Assembly (NCBI GenBank): GCA_045640525.1
Contig: JAZUFE010000007.1
Span: 1 to 64,000 of the forward strand
DNA length: 64,000 nucleotides
Reading direction: 5' to 3'
Origin: JAILLW01 sp045640525
GTDB lineage: Bacteria > Bacillota > Clostridia > Lachnospirales > Lachnospiraceae
The translations under genes and the position numbers were made by a program. Below the pieces are notes generated by a model that was given only the letters and a program-made list of their open reading frames with translations, made no database searches and was not told the DNA's origin. Within the stretch, counting starts at the first letter, position 1, and each line of letters opens with the position of its first letter. Shown one piece after another: positions 35,315-45,188 of the stretch.

Positions 35315-36088
35315 TTATGCTTCCTGTACGGGTTCTGCCTGTTCTTCGCCACCCGTTGTCTCTTCCGTGCCATTTTCTTCGGCAGGAGTAACCTCCTTTT
35401 CAGTTTCCTCGGCCGCTGCTTCGGCTTCGGATTGAGCTTTCTTCTCTGCCTGAAGTACAAGTTCTTCCATTCTGTCCGAATATTGTTTTAAAAGATCTAC
35501 GTAGCTTGAATCAACGAATGACTGCTGATATGTTGTCATATTATTGAATCCATCTACCAAAGTGGTAACCGCTTCAAGATCTCCCAACGTTAATTCATAA
35601 AGTTTAGGAAGCTTGTTTATCGCATCCGCGAGCGAGTTTGCCAGGTTATATGCTGTATTGTATGTTTCGTCAATAACGGCCGTTACCTGATCTGCGGGAT
35701 ACATGTCGCCGTCTACACAAACATATGCTTTACCGGCTTCATATTTAACGTAATCCACAGTTCCCTCAACTGTCTTTTCCTCGCCTTTTTCAGTGGTGGT
35801 GGAAATTTCAACCGTCTTACCCACCATAGTTGAAGCTCTCGATAATTCCATGGTTCCTGCCATATTCTGAAGCTGTTCAACTTGTGAGAATGTAGCGTAT
35901 TGGGAAATATATTCGGTATTTGATGTAGGTTCAAGCGGATCTTGGTACTTCATCTGAGCCACAAGAAGCTGCATGAATGCATCTTTATCGTATCCGTTAT
36001 TTGATTTAACATTTTGGGATTCCTTAGTAGAAGTTTGAGACACTGTCTCTACCAACTCTCCGCCCTTTACAATTGCATTTACTGCCAT
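35315..36088 (-). CDS. flgD: Flagellar hook capping protein FlgD
   Basis: FlgD is the hook scaffold. The N-terminal region has the hallmark DKDAFMQLLVAQMKYQDPLEP (residues 35-55) and NTEYISQYATFSQVEQL. After a beta domain (about 90-150) the protein has an extra helical region and a Glu/Ala/Thr-rich tail, making it 257 residues. It lies between fliK and the TIGR02530-like gene. Confidence 0.94.
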   Translation of the reverse strand: MAVNAIVKGGELVETVSQTSTKESQNVKSNNGYDKDAFMQLLVAQMKYQDPLEPTSNTEYISQYATFSQVEQLQNMAGTMELSRASTMVGKTVEISTTTEKGEEKTVEGTVDYVKYEAGKAYVCVDGDMYPADQVTAVIDETYNTAYNLANSLADAINKLPKLYELTLGDLEAVTTLVDGFNNMTTYQQSFVDSSYVDLLKQYSDRMEELVLQAEKKAQSEAEAAAEETEKEVTPAEENGTEETTGGEEQAEPVQEA

Positions 36089-36121
36089 ATTAGCTCCTTT
36101 CTTAGCAGGTCTGCCTGCTAA

Positions 36122-37552
36122 TTAAGCAGTGAAATCAACTGTATTTCCGTTAGCTTCCATCATTTCGGCTGCTAACTTTTCTTCCTCGGTAGCTTCGTCT
36201 GCAAACAGCGCGTCAAGTTCATTAAGATTAATTCTTCTTGTTCTTCTTTCACTGCTGTTTCTTGACTGTGCTTCCGAATCATGTCCCTTTCCCTGCCACA
36301 GGTTCGAATCAAAACTCTGAAGTTCTACCGAAACCTCTATCTGGGTAACTCTGGTTCCCGATGCTTTAAAGGTTTCTCTTAAATCATTCAGTTGGGATTC
36401 TACCGCTGCTTTCACAAGTTCGTTCTGAACTTTAAATTCGGCTGTGACTTCTCCTGCTTTATTGGCGGTAAGATTCACCTTAACGCTTCCTAAGCTTGAC
36501 GGGTGAAGCTGCATTTCGATTTCTTCGGTCTCGGGTTTTAAATCGATTTTCATTCGATCCATAATCTGATTCATTATGTCCTGAGTTTGTTCCGAAACAA
36601 ATCTCATCGGTGCTTCGGGGGAAGTTGTTTCACTTACTTCATTTACTAAGTTGTTTAAAACCGGATTCTTGATTCCCATCTCCGGTCTCGAATCAAGTTG
36701 AGATTCATGATGATTGTCATCTTTCGATTTGTTCTCACCTAAATCCGAATCCTGATTCTTGGTTTCATAACCATCAGCCTTAGTATTATTGTCTACGGTA
36801 ACTGTTTTGATTTCATTTCCGTTCTTATCTATCTCAACGGTTCTGTCTTCAACCTGCACCGTAAATCTTGGAGCCTCTTTAATCGTATCGGTATCTGAGT
36901 CAGCCTCGACACTCATTTCCGTTTCGAAATTACCTGTTTGAACCTCGGCAAGTTCAATCAGTTCTTTGGCATTCGAAACTTCGATGTCCATATCTTGAGC
37001 CAAATCCGCTGTAGTGGCGTCCACTATAGCTGTCAGATTCGTAATTGCATCAAAGAGATTTTCATTGGTAACTAAGGCAATCGGTTCGGTTTCATCGCTA
37101 AGTTCCAAAACCAATTGATTAAGGTTTGACGGTTCTAAGAGAGATATTACCGAAAGTCCAAGGATTTCCATGGCTTCCTCAACATCCTCAACCGATACTT
37201 CCATTTCATCCGCTACGGCTTCCATTATCTTTTCGCCTGCTTCCTCAATTTGGGAAAGCTCTTCGTCACTGAGTTTGACCTCTTCTTCAACCGCTTGGTC
37301 GGTTTCCTTCGGTTTTTGAATCGAGTTCGTCTCGGGACGTTCGGCGAATTTTTCTTTAGCCGTCTCGTCGGTTTTGGGCATCTTAGCATTGACCTTATCA
37401 TTGCTCGTTTGAGTTTGACCTTCGCTTGCTTTCATCATTGCGTTTCCAAAATCCGGTGTTGTCTGAAAACCTTTGGTTTTTCCTGCCGACTGACCGGTGG
37501 AATTAACGTAGTTCATCAAGCCGCCCAGGTCTTTGACTGATGTACTGGTCAT
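36122..37552 (-). CDS. fliK: Flagellar hook-length control protein FliK
   Basis: FliK measures hook length and triggers the FlhB specificity switch. The long acidic, low-complexity N-terminal and middle region is poorly conserved, as expected; the C-terminal domain (about residues 345-430; IEMQLHPSSLGSVKVNLT and VKAAVESQLNDLRETF) is diagnostic. I start it at the ATG at 37552, which has AAGGAGG about 7 nt upstream, rather than at 37573. Length is 476 residues. Confidence 0.92.
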   Translation of the reverse strand: MTSTSVKDLGGLMNYVNSTGQSAGKTKGFQTTPDFGNAMMKASEGQTQTSNDKVNAKMPKTDETAKEKFAERPETNSIQKPKETDQAVEEEVKLSDEELSQIEEAGEKIMEAVADEMEVSVEDVEEAMEILGLSVISLLEPSNLNQLVLELSDETEPIALVTNENLFDAITNLTAIVDATTADLAQDMDIEVSNAKELIELAEVQTGNFETEMSVEADSDTDTIKEAPRFTVQVEDRTVEIDKNGNEIKTVTVDNNTKADGYETKNQDSDLGENKSKDDNHHESQLDSRPEMGIKNPVLNNLVNEVSETTSPEAPMRFVSEQTQDIMNQIMDRMKIDLKPETEEIEMQLHPSSLGSVKVNLTANKAGEVTAEFKVQNELVKAAVESQLNDLRETFKASGTRVTQIEVSVELQSFDSNLWQGKGHDSEAQSRNSSERRTRRINLNELDALFADEATEEEKLAAEMMEANGNTVDFTA

Positions 37553-37615
37553 TGCTTTCCTCCTTATATTCATATTTCAAGGTACATAGTTTATATCGGA
37601 TGAATAATCGAAAAC

Positions 37616-38494
37616 TTAAGAGTCGGGATCCATAATTTTAGTGATTTTGGCCGCGATTTCTTCATCCATGGCTCCAAGAATTGATCCTCTGTCCGCAGGC
37701 TCCATTACGGAGAGAATTCTGGCAACCAAATCAAGGTTATCCGTCATTTTTTCGAATATGGCCGCTGCCTGTTTAGGCTTCATAGCCGAATATGCCTGAG
37801 CATAATCCTTGATTTCCTGAGTTTCCTCGTTTTGTATAACTACCTGTTTATAAAGATATTCTGCTGTCGCAGGATCCATGTTCTCGTAATACTTTTGGTA
37901 CTCTTCAATTCCCGGTCCCTTGTCGGCATATACAACTTCTTCGTAAAATTCGGTCTTAATTCTTTGGAATTCAACCTGAGCATCTTCAAACGTTTTAAGT
38001 CGCTCTATTTCGGCTTTCATTGCCGAAATGTCATCCGTATTGGTAGAATCATTGGCCTTGGCTCTTTCAAGTTCAAGTTCAAGCTCTTTGATATAATCTA
38101 CCGCTTCCTTAAGATTGGTATATCCGCCGTAGCTTTCATCCTCACCATCCGTCACTATGGTATCTGCGCCCTCCGGCAAGATGAGATTCAAAACCGGAAC
38201 ATCCTTCAGAATCGGAGTAAGCACGTTACTTCCGAATCCTCCAAGGTCAAGCTTGATAACCAAACAAAGTATGGCTATCCAAATCAATACAATAACAAAT
38301 GTTACCATAAAGACCGAGCCGCCGCCTTGTTCCTCTTCTTCATAAAGGTCAGCTTCCTGTGAGGCTATTTCTTTTGCTCTTTTCTTAGCTTCCTTCTTCT
38401 GCTCTTTTTGCTCTTTTTGAAGTTGTTTCTTTTCTTCCTTCAGGCGGGCATGTTCTGCTTTAGCCTGTTCGGGAGTCATTCCCTCTTCTGCCAT
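37616..38494 (-). CDS. MotE/YlxF-like protein with MgtE-N-type domain
   Basis: This 292-residue protein has an N-terminal charged Lys/Glu/Gln helix, one membrane helix (about residues 60-82), an extracytoplasmic coiled coil (about 125-175) and a C-terminal MgtE-N/FliG-like helical repeat (YSAMKPKQAAAIFEKM, ILSVMEPADRGSILGAM). It occupies the place of ylxF between fliJ and fliK. MotE-type proteins are proposed chaperones of MotC or stabilisers of the hook export path; the function here is inferred from position. Confidence 0.82.
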   Translation of the reverse strand: MAEEGMTPEQAKAEHARLKEEKKQLQKEQKEQKKEAKKRAKEIASQEADLYEEEEQGGGSVFMVTFVIVLIWIAILCLVIKLDLGGFGSNVLTPILKDVPVLNLILPEGADTIVTDGEDESYGGYTNLKEAVDYIKELELELERAKANDSTNTDDISAMKAEIERLKTFEDAQVEFQRIKTEFYEEVVYADKGPGIEEYQKYYENMDPATAEYLYKQVVIQNEETQEIKDYAQAYSAMKPKQAAAIFEKMTDNLDLVARILSVMEPADRGSILGAMDEEIAAKITKIMDPDS

Positions 38495-38944
38495 TTATCG
38501 TTCTATCCTCTGTCCGTATGTATAGCTGGTCAGTTCATCCACTTCTTTGGCTTCCTGACGATTCAGTTCCTTCTTGAATTCTTCAAAAGCCTTTTCTTTT
38601 AACTTATTTTGTATCTTTGTCTCCTGCATGGCCTTGGTCAGGTTATCCCTGGCCTTATCCAAAACCTTTTGAGCCTTGGCAACCTGCTCTTCTTGCGCCT
38701 GTATGTATTCATCCATTCTCTCAAGCGCGTATTTGTTCTCGTTTATTTTTTGAAAATCCAAGGTGGAATTGAGCAGCTTCTTTCGCTCATCTTCATACCC
38801 TTCCTTGCGCCTTTTTAAAGCATCCAACTTATCAGTTTCTTCGTTAAGCTTCATCTGGGCTGCGGCGAATTCGTTCTTGGCCTGGGTTTCAAGCTTTTCT
38901 TTAATGTTCAGAACGCTCTGCATTCGATACTTAAATTTGGCCAT
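38495..38944 (-). CDS. fliJ: Flagellar export chaperone FliJ
   Basis: FliJ is a 149-residue, almost entirely coiled-coil protein that couples the FliI ATPase to FlhA. It has the typical FKYRMQSVLNIKEKLE start and heptad pattern. It abuts fliI (1 nt overlap) and the MotE-like gene. Confidence 0.92.
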   Translation of the reverse strand: MAKFKYRMQSVLNIKEKLETQAKNEFAAAQMKLNEETDKLDALKRRKEGYEDERKKLLNSTLDFQKINENKYALERMDEYIQAQEEQVAKAQKVLDKARDNLTKAMQETKIQNKLKEKAFEEFKKELNRQEAKEVDELTSYTYGQRIER

Positions 38945-40254
38945 TATTCAAACAATCCTTCCAGCAGTCCGAGGGTATCTTCAAGCGAGTACTTGTCTTC
39001 CGTGCTCTGCATCAAAAAATCGTTAACCGCATTAATCTTCTGAATTGCATAATCGATATTCGGATTTGACCCCGATTTGTATGCACCTATATTAATTAAG
39101 TCTTCGGCTTCCGCATATGTAGCCAGCACATTTTTCAATCTGCCTGCGGCCGCCTTATGGTCCTTTTCGCAAATTTGTGACATGCAACGACTTATGCTTT
39201 GCAGAACATCTATCGCAGGATAATGATTCTTATGGGCAAGCCGTCTGTCCAGCATAATATGTCCGTCCAAAATCGAACGTGCCGTATCTGTTATCGGCTC
39301 ATTGAAATCATCGCCATCCACAAGTACCGTATACAGTCCCGTAATCGAACCTCGGTCGGAACACCCTGCACGTTCCAGCAATTTAGGTAATTCCGAATAA
39401 ACCGAAGGCGGGTATCCTCTCGATACCGGAGGTTCTCCCGATGCCAGTCCAATCTCTCTTTGTGCCATGCAGAATCGAGTCATGGAATCCATCATCAAAA
39501 GAACATCTTTACCTTGATCTCTGAAATACTCAGCTATGGCAGTTGCTGTTTGAGCCGCTCTTTTTCTTTCAAGAGCAGGTTTGTCCGAAGTCGCCACAAC
39601 AACAACCGACCTCTTCATTCCTTCGGGGCCCAAATCTCTTTCTATAAACTCGCGCACCTCACGGCCACGTTCTCCGATAAGTGCTATAACGTTAATATCC
39701 GCTTTGGTATTTCTTGCAAACATTCCCATCAGCGTGGACTTTCCGACTCCGGATCCGGCAAAGATACCGATTCTTTGTCCCTTTCCTATGGTTATAAGTC
39801 CGTCAACCGCCTTAACGCCAAGCGGAAGAACATCTGCAATAATCTTTCGCGTCATAGGGTCAGGTGCTCCGGCTTCGATAGGATAGTCAACGCCATTGTA
39901 TATTTCACCGCAATTAGGGCGTCCCAAACCATCCAGGGTCATCCCGAGCAAATCTTCGGACACTTTGACATTCAATGTATGTCCACTGTTTTCAACACTG
40001 CTTCCGGGACCTATGCCCTCAACGCTGTCATAAGGCATAAGAAGATTCATTCCCTCTTTAAAACCGACGATTTCAGCCATCGACGGCTTGCACTCATCCG
40101 CTGATGAAGAAGGATAAATATAGCAGACATCGCCAAGCTTAGCCTGCGGTCCTGCCGATTCAATGGTAAGTCCTACAGCATTAACCACTTTTCCTCTTAC
40201 TTTAAACAGCTTTTCGCCGTATATACTGTTGTACTTACTAAAATCTATATTCAT
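38944..40254 (-). CDS. fliI: Flagellar export ATPase FliI
   Basis: This 436-residue F1-beta-like ATPase energises type III export. The P-loop FAGSGVGKST (about residues 168-177), Walker B VLLMMDSMTRF and the GEPPVSRGYPPSVYSELPKL-like region are present. It follows fliH by 1 nt and overlaps fliJ by 1 nt. Confidence 0.97.
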   Translation of the reverse strand: MNIDFSKYNSIYGEKLFKVRGKVVNAVGLTIESAGPQAKLGDVCYIYPSSSADECKPSMAEIVGFKEGMNLLMPYDSVEGIGPGSSVENSGHTLNVKVSEDLLGMTLDGLGRPNCGEIYNGVDYPIEAGAPDPMTRKIIADVLPLGVKAVDGLITIGKGQRIGIFAGSGVGKSTLMGMFARNTKADINVIALIGERGREVREFIERDLGPEGMKRSVVVVATSDKPALERKRAAQTATAIAEYFRDQGKDVLLMMDSMTRFCMAQREIGLASGEPPVSRGYPPSVYSELPKLLERAGCSDRGSITGLYTVLVDGDDFNEPITDTARSILDGHIMLDRRLAHKNHYPAIDVLQSISRCMSQICEKDHKAAAGRLKNVLATYAEAEDLINIGAYKSGSNPNIDYAIQKINAVNDFLMQSTEDKYSLEDTLGLLEGLFE

Positions 40255-40255
40255 A

Positions 40256-41113
40256 TCAGTCTTTTCGATAAGCCAAAATCATAAGCTTGCGCTTAAGTTC
40301 CCTAAGCTCCGTAGCAAGTGAGCAATCATATACTCCGTTCACCGTTTCGATTATTCCTCCGCCCTGCGCCAAAGAAGCATCCTGAATGAACTCTATATTG
40401 TCTTCCAATATTCCGGTTTCCGACAATATGTCTTCTTTTTGCTCCAAAATATCGGAATAATCATCCTTGGAAACATGAACGATAATATTTTTGTTGGCAT
40501 CGGAGCCGTTAATAGCTTCGGTGACCAAGTGAAAAACAATATTACGGTAAGCATCAAGATCCACTTTAAATATATGCTCGTATATATCGGTCAGAGTATC
40601 CACGAAGTTAGGTTCAAGTTCCTCTACCATGGAAGCATACTCTTCTTCAAGGGCAGTCTTTTCTTGGGCAAGATCTGCCTTAATTGAATCAACCTCTGCC
40701 ATTCCGACTTCATAGCCTTCATTGTAGCCTTGTGCTTTGCCATCTTCAAAAGCCTGACTTTTAATATTCTGTGCCTCGTTTTCGGCTTCTTCCAAAATCT
40801 GAGCCGCTTCCGCTTTGATTGACTCAAGCTCATCTCTGGCTGCCTGAAGCTGATTCATTGCCTCTTCCAGTTCATTGTTGGTATTAGATTTAATAACAGC
40901 CGTTTGGGCATCCTCGTCCACAAGAGCATCAATATTTTCAAAGGGTAACCCTTCTGTGAAATCATCCTCTGTATCAAGAGGCTCCTGTTCGGCTACAAGC
41001 CTGGCACGTCGCTCCTCTTCTTCCTTAACCTTGAGTTCTACAAGATTATTGGAATCAACCATTCTGGCATCGTCCCCAACCGACACCCAGTAACCCTTCA
41101 ATATATTAGACAA
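40256..41113 (-). CDS. fliH: Flagellar assembly protein FliH
   Basis: FliH is the stator and regulator of the FliI ATPase. The 285-residue protein has an N-terminal variable region, a long Ala/Glu-rich coiled coil (about 75-165), the GYNEGYEVG glycine motif and a C-terminal domain resembling the delta subunit of F-ATPase. It overlaps fliG by 8 nt. Confidence 0.92.
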   Translation of the reverse strand: MSNILKGYWVSVGDDARMVDSNNLVELKVKEEEERRARLVAEQEPLDTEDDFTEGLPFENIDALVDEDAQTAVIKSNTNNELEEAMNQLQAARDELESIKAEAAQILEEAENEAQNIKSQAFEDGKAQGYNEGYEVGMAEVDSIKADLAQEKTALEEEYASMVEELEPNFVDTLTDIYEHIFKVDLDAYRNIVFHLVTEAINGSDANKNIIVHVSKDDYSDILEQKEDILSETGILEDNIEFIQDASLAQGGGIIETVNGVYDCSLATELRELKRKLMILAYRKD

Positions 41114-42125
41114 TTATCTCGTCACCTCCGCCTCTTGAAATAACAATTTCTCCGGCATCCTCAAGCTTACGGATAACTGCAACTATCTTCTGCTGAGCTT
41201 CTTCAACATCCTTCATTCTGACAGGTCCCATGAATTCCATGTCTTCCTTAATCATCGTTGCCAAACGCTTTGACAGGTTGTTAAAGATTGTCGTCTGTAC
41301 CTGCTCATTGGAACCCTTAAGGGCAATTGCAAGGTCATTGTTTTCAATATCACGAAGCACTCTTTGAATTGCTCTGTCATCAAGCAACAGAATATCTTCG
41401 AATACGAACATCTTCTTACGGATTTCATCTGCAAGCTCGGGCTCTTCGATTTCCAATGTTTCCATGATATGCTTTTCGGTTCCTCGGTCTACCGTATTCA
41501 AAATTTCAACAACGGCATCGACACCACCGATAATCGTGTAATCCTGATTAACGAGTGAAGCAAGTTTAGATTCAAGCACCTTTTCAACTTCCTTAATAAC
41601 ATCCGGCGACGTTCTGTCCATAACCGCAATTCTCTTGGCAACATCTGCCTGTCTGTCAGGAGGCAGAGCCGATACAATCTGTGCTGCCTGAGAAGCCGGC
41701 AGATATGACAATATAAGGGCAATCGTCTGAGGATGTTCGTCCTGAATAAAGTTAAACAGCTGTGAAGCATCTGTTTTTCTGACAAATTCGAACGGCTTAA
41801 CCTGCAAGGATGCCGTAAGTTTACTGATAACATCCATTGCCTTGTCGTTACCGAAGGATTTTTCAAGCAGGTCTCTGGCGTAGTTGATACCGCCTTCCGC
41901 AATGTACTGCTGTGCAAGACATATCTGATAGAATTCCTCGATTACCGTTTCCTTTATCTGAGGTGTGATTGACCTTGTGTTGGCTATCTCCAAAGTCAGT
42001 TCTTCAATTTCTTCTTCCTTAAGATGTTTGAATATTGTGGCTGATCGCTCAGGTCCCAGTGCAATCAGCAGTACTGCTGCCTTTTGCAAGCCACTCAAAG
42101 CTTCTTCCATACCAGACTTGGCCAT
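41106..42125 (-). CDS. fliG: Flagellar motor switch protein FliG
   Basis: FliG is the rotor protein that interacts with MotA. The 339-residue protein has N-terminal (LIALGPERSATIFKHL), middle (EHPQTIALILSYLP, VAKRIAVMDRTSP) and C-terminal domains; the torque helix charged residues are visible in ILLLDDRAIQRVLRDIE. It begins 3 nt after the fliF stop codon. Confidence 0.97.
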   Translation of the reverse strand: MAKSGMEEALSGLQKAAVLLIALGPERSATIFKHLKEEEIEELTLEIANTRSITPQIKETVIEEFYQICLAQQYIAEGGINYARDLLEKSFGNDKAMDVISKLTASLQVKPFEFVRKTDASQLFNFIQDEHPQTIALILSYLPASQAAQIVSALPPDRQADVAKRIAVMDRTSPDVIKEVEKVLESKLASLVNQDYTIIGGVDAVVEILNTVDRGTEKHIMETLEIEEPELADEIRKKMFVFEDILLLDDRAIQRVLRDIENNDLAIALKGSNEQVQTTIFNNLSKRLATMIKEDMEFMGPVRMKDVEEAQQKIVAVIRKLEDAGEIVISRGGGDEIIV

Positions 42126-42128
42126 TAT

Positions 42129-43730
42129 TTACCCCCACTCCTCTGTCAGCCAGTTACGTAACAGATTGGCTGCTGCTTCCGGATTTTCATCAACAAATTT
42201 TTCTACCATGCGGCGAGTCTCGGAAATCTGTTCGGTAGAAATATTCTCAAGATCCGATTCAGGCTGCGACTGAAGCAGTGTTTCCACCGTAAGTTCTTCG
42301 GGCTCTTCCGGTTCCTTCTCGGTCTTCATGCTTCTTAATACTACGAACAAAAGCAATCCCAAAATCACGACTATAAGCACAATAGTCATAACATCCGTTG
42401 CTGTAATTCCGAGACCTTCCTTGTCTATGAACATATTCTCGGAATATGCAACTATCGAAATGTTGGCTGCGCTAAATCCCGTAGCTTTGGCAACCATGTC
42501 ATATATACTGTCATCTACTTCCTGCACCGTACGTGCCTGATTGGCAAGTTTATACTCTTCCCAGGTGATGCCGTCCAAAAGGCCCTGCGCTTCCGTATCT
42601 TCTTCTCTGACAACAACCACCTTGGTCAGAGCCAGTGATATTGATGAGTTAGCGTAATTAATTCCTCCTGCAGGAGTCGACTTATCCGTTATTCTTTCAG
42701 AAGGCAGATAGTTCTTCTCAACTTCCTCCACCGTTGACGATGACTGTTGATTATCCTGCCATACGTATTCCGTATCACCGTTGGAATCGGTTCCCGGAAC
42801 ATCCTCATTACCGTTGGTGGATTCAGAGTTATAAGTACGCTCGGAAGAAAGATATCCTTGAGACTGTCCGTCATCAACATAATATTGGTGGTCGGTTTCC
42901 GAATATGTGCTGAAGTCCACATCCAAATTAACTGCCACTTCCGCCTTACTGTATTCGCCCGTTCCCAAAACAACCTGACGAACTTCCGACTTAACCACAT
43001 TTTCAAATTGCGACTTAACCGAAAGCTGTGTACTTGCCGTTCCCGAAACACTGTACGTGTCCGCACCCGAGAACAACGTATTACCCTCGGTATCCATAAT
43101 TACTATGTTTTCATCCGACTTATTGCCTATGGCAACCGCTACGGCATGCGCAAGTCCCGCTGCCTGATCGGGAACCAGTTCATTACCGTCCAAGTCTACC
43201 AAAACCCATGCCGAAGAATCCTCTTCTTTAGCAATCAAAGTACCGTCGTTTTCAGGTATATACAAGTCCACTACCGCGCTCTTAACGAAATTGAATTTAC
43301 CGATAATATCCTGTGCAAGTCTGTTTTCAAGGTAAACCTCGTACTTCTTTTGCTTATCCGATTCTGTTGTGGCAAATCCGCCATCGGTAACGTTACTGAT
43401 GGTATATGCACTTGACTGTATATCGTTGGCTCCCAAAAGAAGATTAGCTTCAGATTGCTGATCTTTATTGATTTTGATCTGATAGCCGTCATCGGAAACC
43501 TGGAAATCAAGTCCCTCTCCTTCCAAAAGCTCAGATACCTCCGAAGCCTCCTTGGTCGTATCGCAGTTAAGAAGAACAATGTATTGCGGCTGGCTTAAAA
43601 CCGTGATTACTATTGCAAGCGCAAGAATCACACCCGCCGCGGCTGCGATTATGTATGTTTTTTGTTTAGTTGTGAATTTGTTCCACCAATCAAGAACCTT
43701 CTGAAGAAGTTCTTTGAGTTTCTCAGGCAT
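42129..43730 (-). CDS. fliF: Flagellar MS-ring protein FliF
   Basis: FliF is a 533-residue ring protein with two membrane helices (about 22-44 and 440-460), ring-building motifs in between (the EGLDFQVSDDGYQI type) and a C-terminal FliG-binding helix (LVENFVDENPEAAANLLRNW-like). It is complete by length. Confidence 0.96.
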   Translation of the reverse strand: MPEKLKELLQKVLDWWNKFTTKQKTYIIAAAAGVILALAIVITVLSQPQYIVLLNCDTTKEASEVSELLEGEGLDFQVSDDGYQIKINKDQQSEANLLLGANDIQSSAYTISNVTDGGFATTESDKQKKYEVYLENRLAQDIIGKFNFVKSAVVDLYIPENDGTLIAKEEDSSAWVLVDLDGNELVPDQAAGLAHAVAVAIGNKSDENIVIMDTEGNTLFSGADTYSVSGTASTQLSVKSQFENVVKSEVRQVVLGTGEYSKAEVAVNLDVDFSTYSETDHQYYVDDGQSQGYLSSERTYNSESTNGNEDVPGTDSNGDTEYVWQDNQQSSSTVEEVEKNYLPSERITDKSTPAGGINYANSSISLALTKVVVVREEDTEAQGLLDGITWEEYKLANQARTVQEVDDSIYDMVAKATGFSAANISIVAYSENMFIDKEGLGITATDVMTIVLIVVILGLLLFVVLRSMKTEKEPEEPEELTVETLLQSQPESDLENISTEQISETRRMVEKFVDENPEAAANLLRNWLTEEWG

Positions 43731-43770
43731 TTTCCTAACCCCTTACCGCAGAATAAAAATATAAGCGCAC

Positions 43771-44085
43771 TTATATCTGCATCTGCATTATTTCTCTATA
43801 AGCTTCCAAAACCTTATCACGTACGGCAACCGTATACTGCAAAGAAGTCTGCGCCTTTTGGAGAGCAATCGTCAATTCATGAGTATTGTCTGTCTCACCC
43901 AGTGCCCACTTCAATTCTTCGTTCTCGGCATCCGACAAATACGAATTGGTAAGGCTCAAATTTTCAACAGCCTTATCAAATAAACTGGCAAACTCACCCG
44001 TAGATTCAATGTTGGCAATGGATGAATTATCTGCCGCATTCTGTATTGCTTTGGAAGAAATATTATAAAATGTTGAAATATCCAT
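43771..44085 (-). CDS. fliE: Flagellar hook-basal body protein FliE
   Basis: FliE is a 104-residue rod-to-MS-ring adaptor. The C-terminal half has the conserved pattern (ELTIALQKAQTSLQYTVAVR, KVLEAYREIMQMQI). It lies 10 nt downstream of flgC. Confidence 0.94.
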   Translation of the reverse strand: MDISTFYNISSKAIQNAADNSSIANIESTGEFASLFDKAVENLSLTNSYLSDAENEELKWALGETDNTHELTIALQKAQTSLQYTVAVRDKVLEAYREIMQMQI

Positions 44086-44095
44086 CTAATTCTCC

Positions 44096-44545
44096 TTAGC
44101 TGTTAGTCATGTTAAGTCCCGTTGTTGCAATTGACTTTGATGTATTAAATGCTGTTGCGTTAGCCTCATAGGTACGTGAAGCATCTATAAGGTTGGTCAT
44201 CTCGGTTACAATATTGACATTCGGATACGTAACATAACCGTTCTCGTCAGCATCCGGATGTGACGGGTCATAAACCATATTCATCTGAGTCCATGTATCT
44301 TCCGTTACTTTTGATACCTTAACTCCCTGTCCCGTGTACTGTTCTGTAGCTCTTCCCAAATACGAATGAAAGCTTGCGGGAGTGGCATTCTTCTCCTGAA
44401 AAGTTACAACCTTACGTCTGTACGGAGTTCCGTCAGCCGTACGTGTTGTATTAACATTGGCAACATTCTCGGCAATAACATCCATTCGATATCTTTCGGC
44501 TGTCATGCCCGATGCATTGATATTAAACGAATTAAATATACTCAT
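44096..44545 (-). CDS. flgC: Flagellar proximal rod protein FlgC
   Basis: FlgC is a 149-residue rod protein with the N-terminal rod motif (INASGMTAERYRMDVIAENVANVNTTR-type) and a C-terminal helix (VTEMTNLIDASRTYEANATA). It follows flgB by 12 nt. Confidence 0.95.
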   Translation of the reverse strand: MSIFNSFNINASGMTAERYRMDVIAENVANVNTTRTADGTPYRRKVVTFQEKNATPASFHSYLGRATEQYTGQGVKVSKVTEDTWTQMNMVYDPSHPDADENGYVTYPNVNIVTEMTNLIDASRTYEANATAFNTSKSIATTGLNMTNS

Positions 44546-44557
44546 ATGCTATCCCCC

Positions 44558-44947
44558 TTACTTCATTACCATCTGGAGATTTGAAAACTCCTGATTCACG
44601 CTCTGTATCAAACCCTGATATTTAATCTGATTGGACGCAAGTTCAACACCTTCCGTATCGATATCCACATTGTTTCCGTCAAGTCGATAAGAAAAGTTCG
44701 ACGCATCCGTATAAACTCTTGGTTTAAGCTCGGTAGACGTCAGGTGTGATACTTTGGCATCAACCGATTTATACCTGAAGTTTCCGAGTGCTCTGCTTAG
44801 TTGCTGTTCAAAATCAATATCCTGGCGCTTATACCCGGGAGTATTGACGTTGGCCATATTGTTGGCCAATACATCATTTCTTTGCCATGCTGCATCAGCA
44901 GTTTTGCCCAGCACGTTTATATAATCATAGACATTAGTATTAAACAT
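44558..44947 (-). CDS. flgB: Flagellar proximal rod protein FlgB
   Basis: FlgB is the first gene of the fla/che operon. I start it at the ATG at 44947 with GGAGG 5 nt upstream (129 residues); a longer frame from 44977 lacks an SD. The rod motif LANNMANVNTPGYKRQ (about residues 28-43) is diagnostic. Confidence 0.95.
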   Translation of the reverse strand: MFNTNVYDYINVLGKTADAAWQRNDVLANNMANVNTPGYKRQDIDFEQQLSRALGNFRYKSVDAKVSHLTSTELKPRVYTDASNFSYRLDGNNVDIDTEGVELASNQIKYQGLIQSVNQEFSNLQMVMK

Positions 44948-44985
44948 TTTTCCTCCATGTGGACATAATCCACCCACCCTACTTA

Positions 44986-45013
44986 ATTATATAGAAATTA
45001 TTGAAAAAAACAA
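44986..45013 (-). promoter_or_regulatory. Promoter of the fla/che operon
   Basis: The minus strand has TTGTTT (45013-45008), a 16-nt spacer and a consensus TATAAT (44991-44986); +1 would be near 44979, about 32 nt before flgB. This is a sigma-A-type promoter, so the early operon would not depend on SigD. The 313-nt region 44948-45260 holds no gene: besides this promoter it contains a palindrome (45031-45048), a direct repeat TATANCTAGT (45124-45133 and 45156-45165) and the codY terminator. Confidence 0.65.
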
Positions 45014-45030
45014 GGAATTTTTTGGTCAAA

Positions 45031-45048
45031 ACCACAGTATATTGTGGT
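45031..45048. promoter_or_regulatory. 18-bp palindrome upstream of the fla/che promoter
   Basis: ACCACAGTATATTGTGGT is symmetric at 16 of 18 positions (one mismatched pair). It is centred about 60 nt upstream of the predicted +1, a place typical for an activator or an upstream repressor site. It does not match the known CodY consensus. The bound protein is unknown. Confidence 0.5.
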
Positions 45049-45188
45049 AGGTTGCGTTGACATAATACCATATCTTGTCATTTCAAAGTCCCTGAAACGC
45101 CGATTTTTCAAGGGTTTGGTAAATATAGCTAGTATGATATCGGTTACATAACCACTATATCTAGTGCAGTAAAAACCAAGAAATATAA

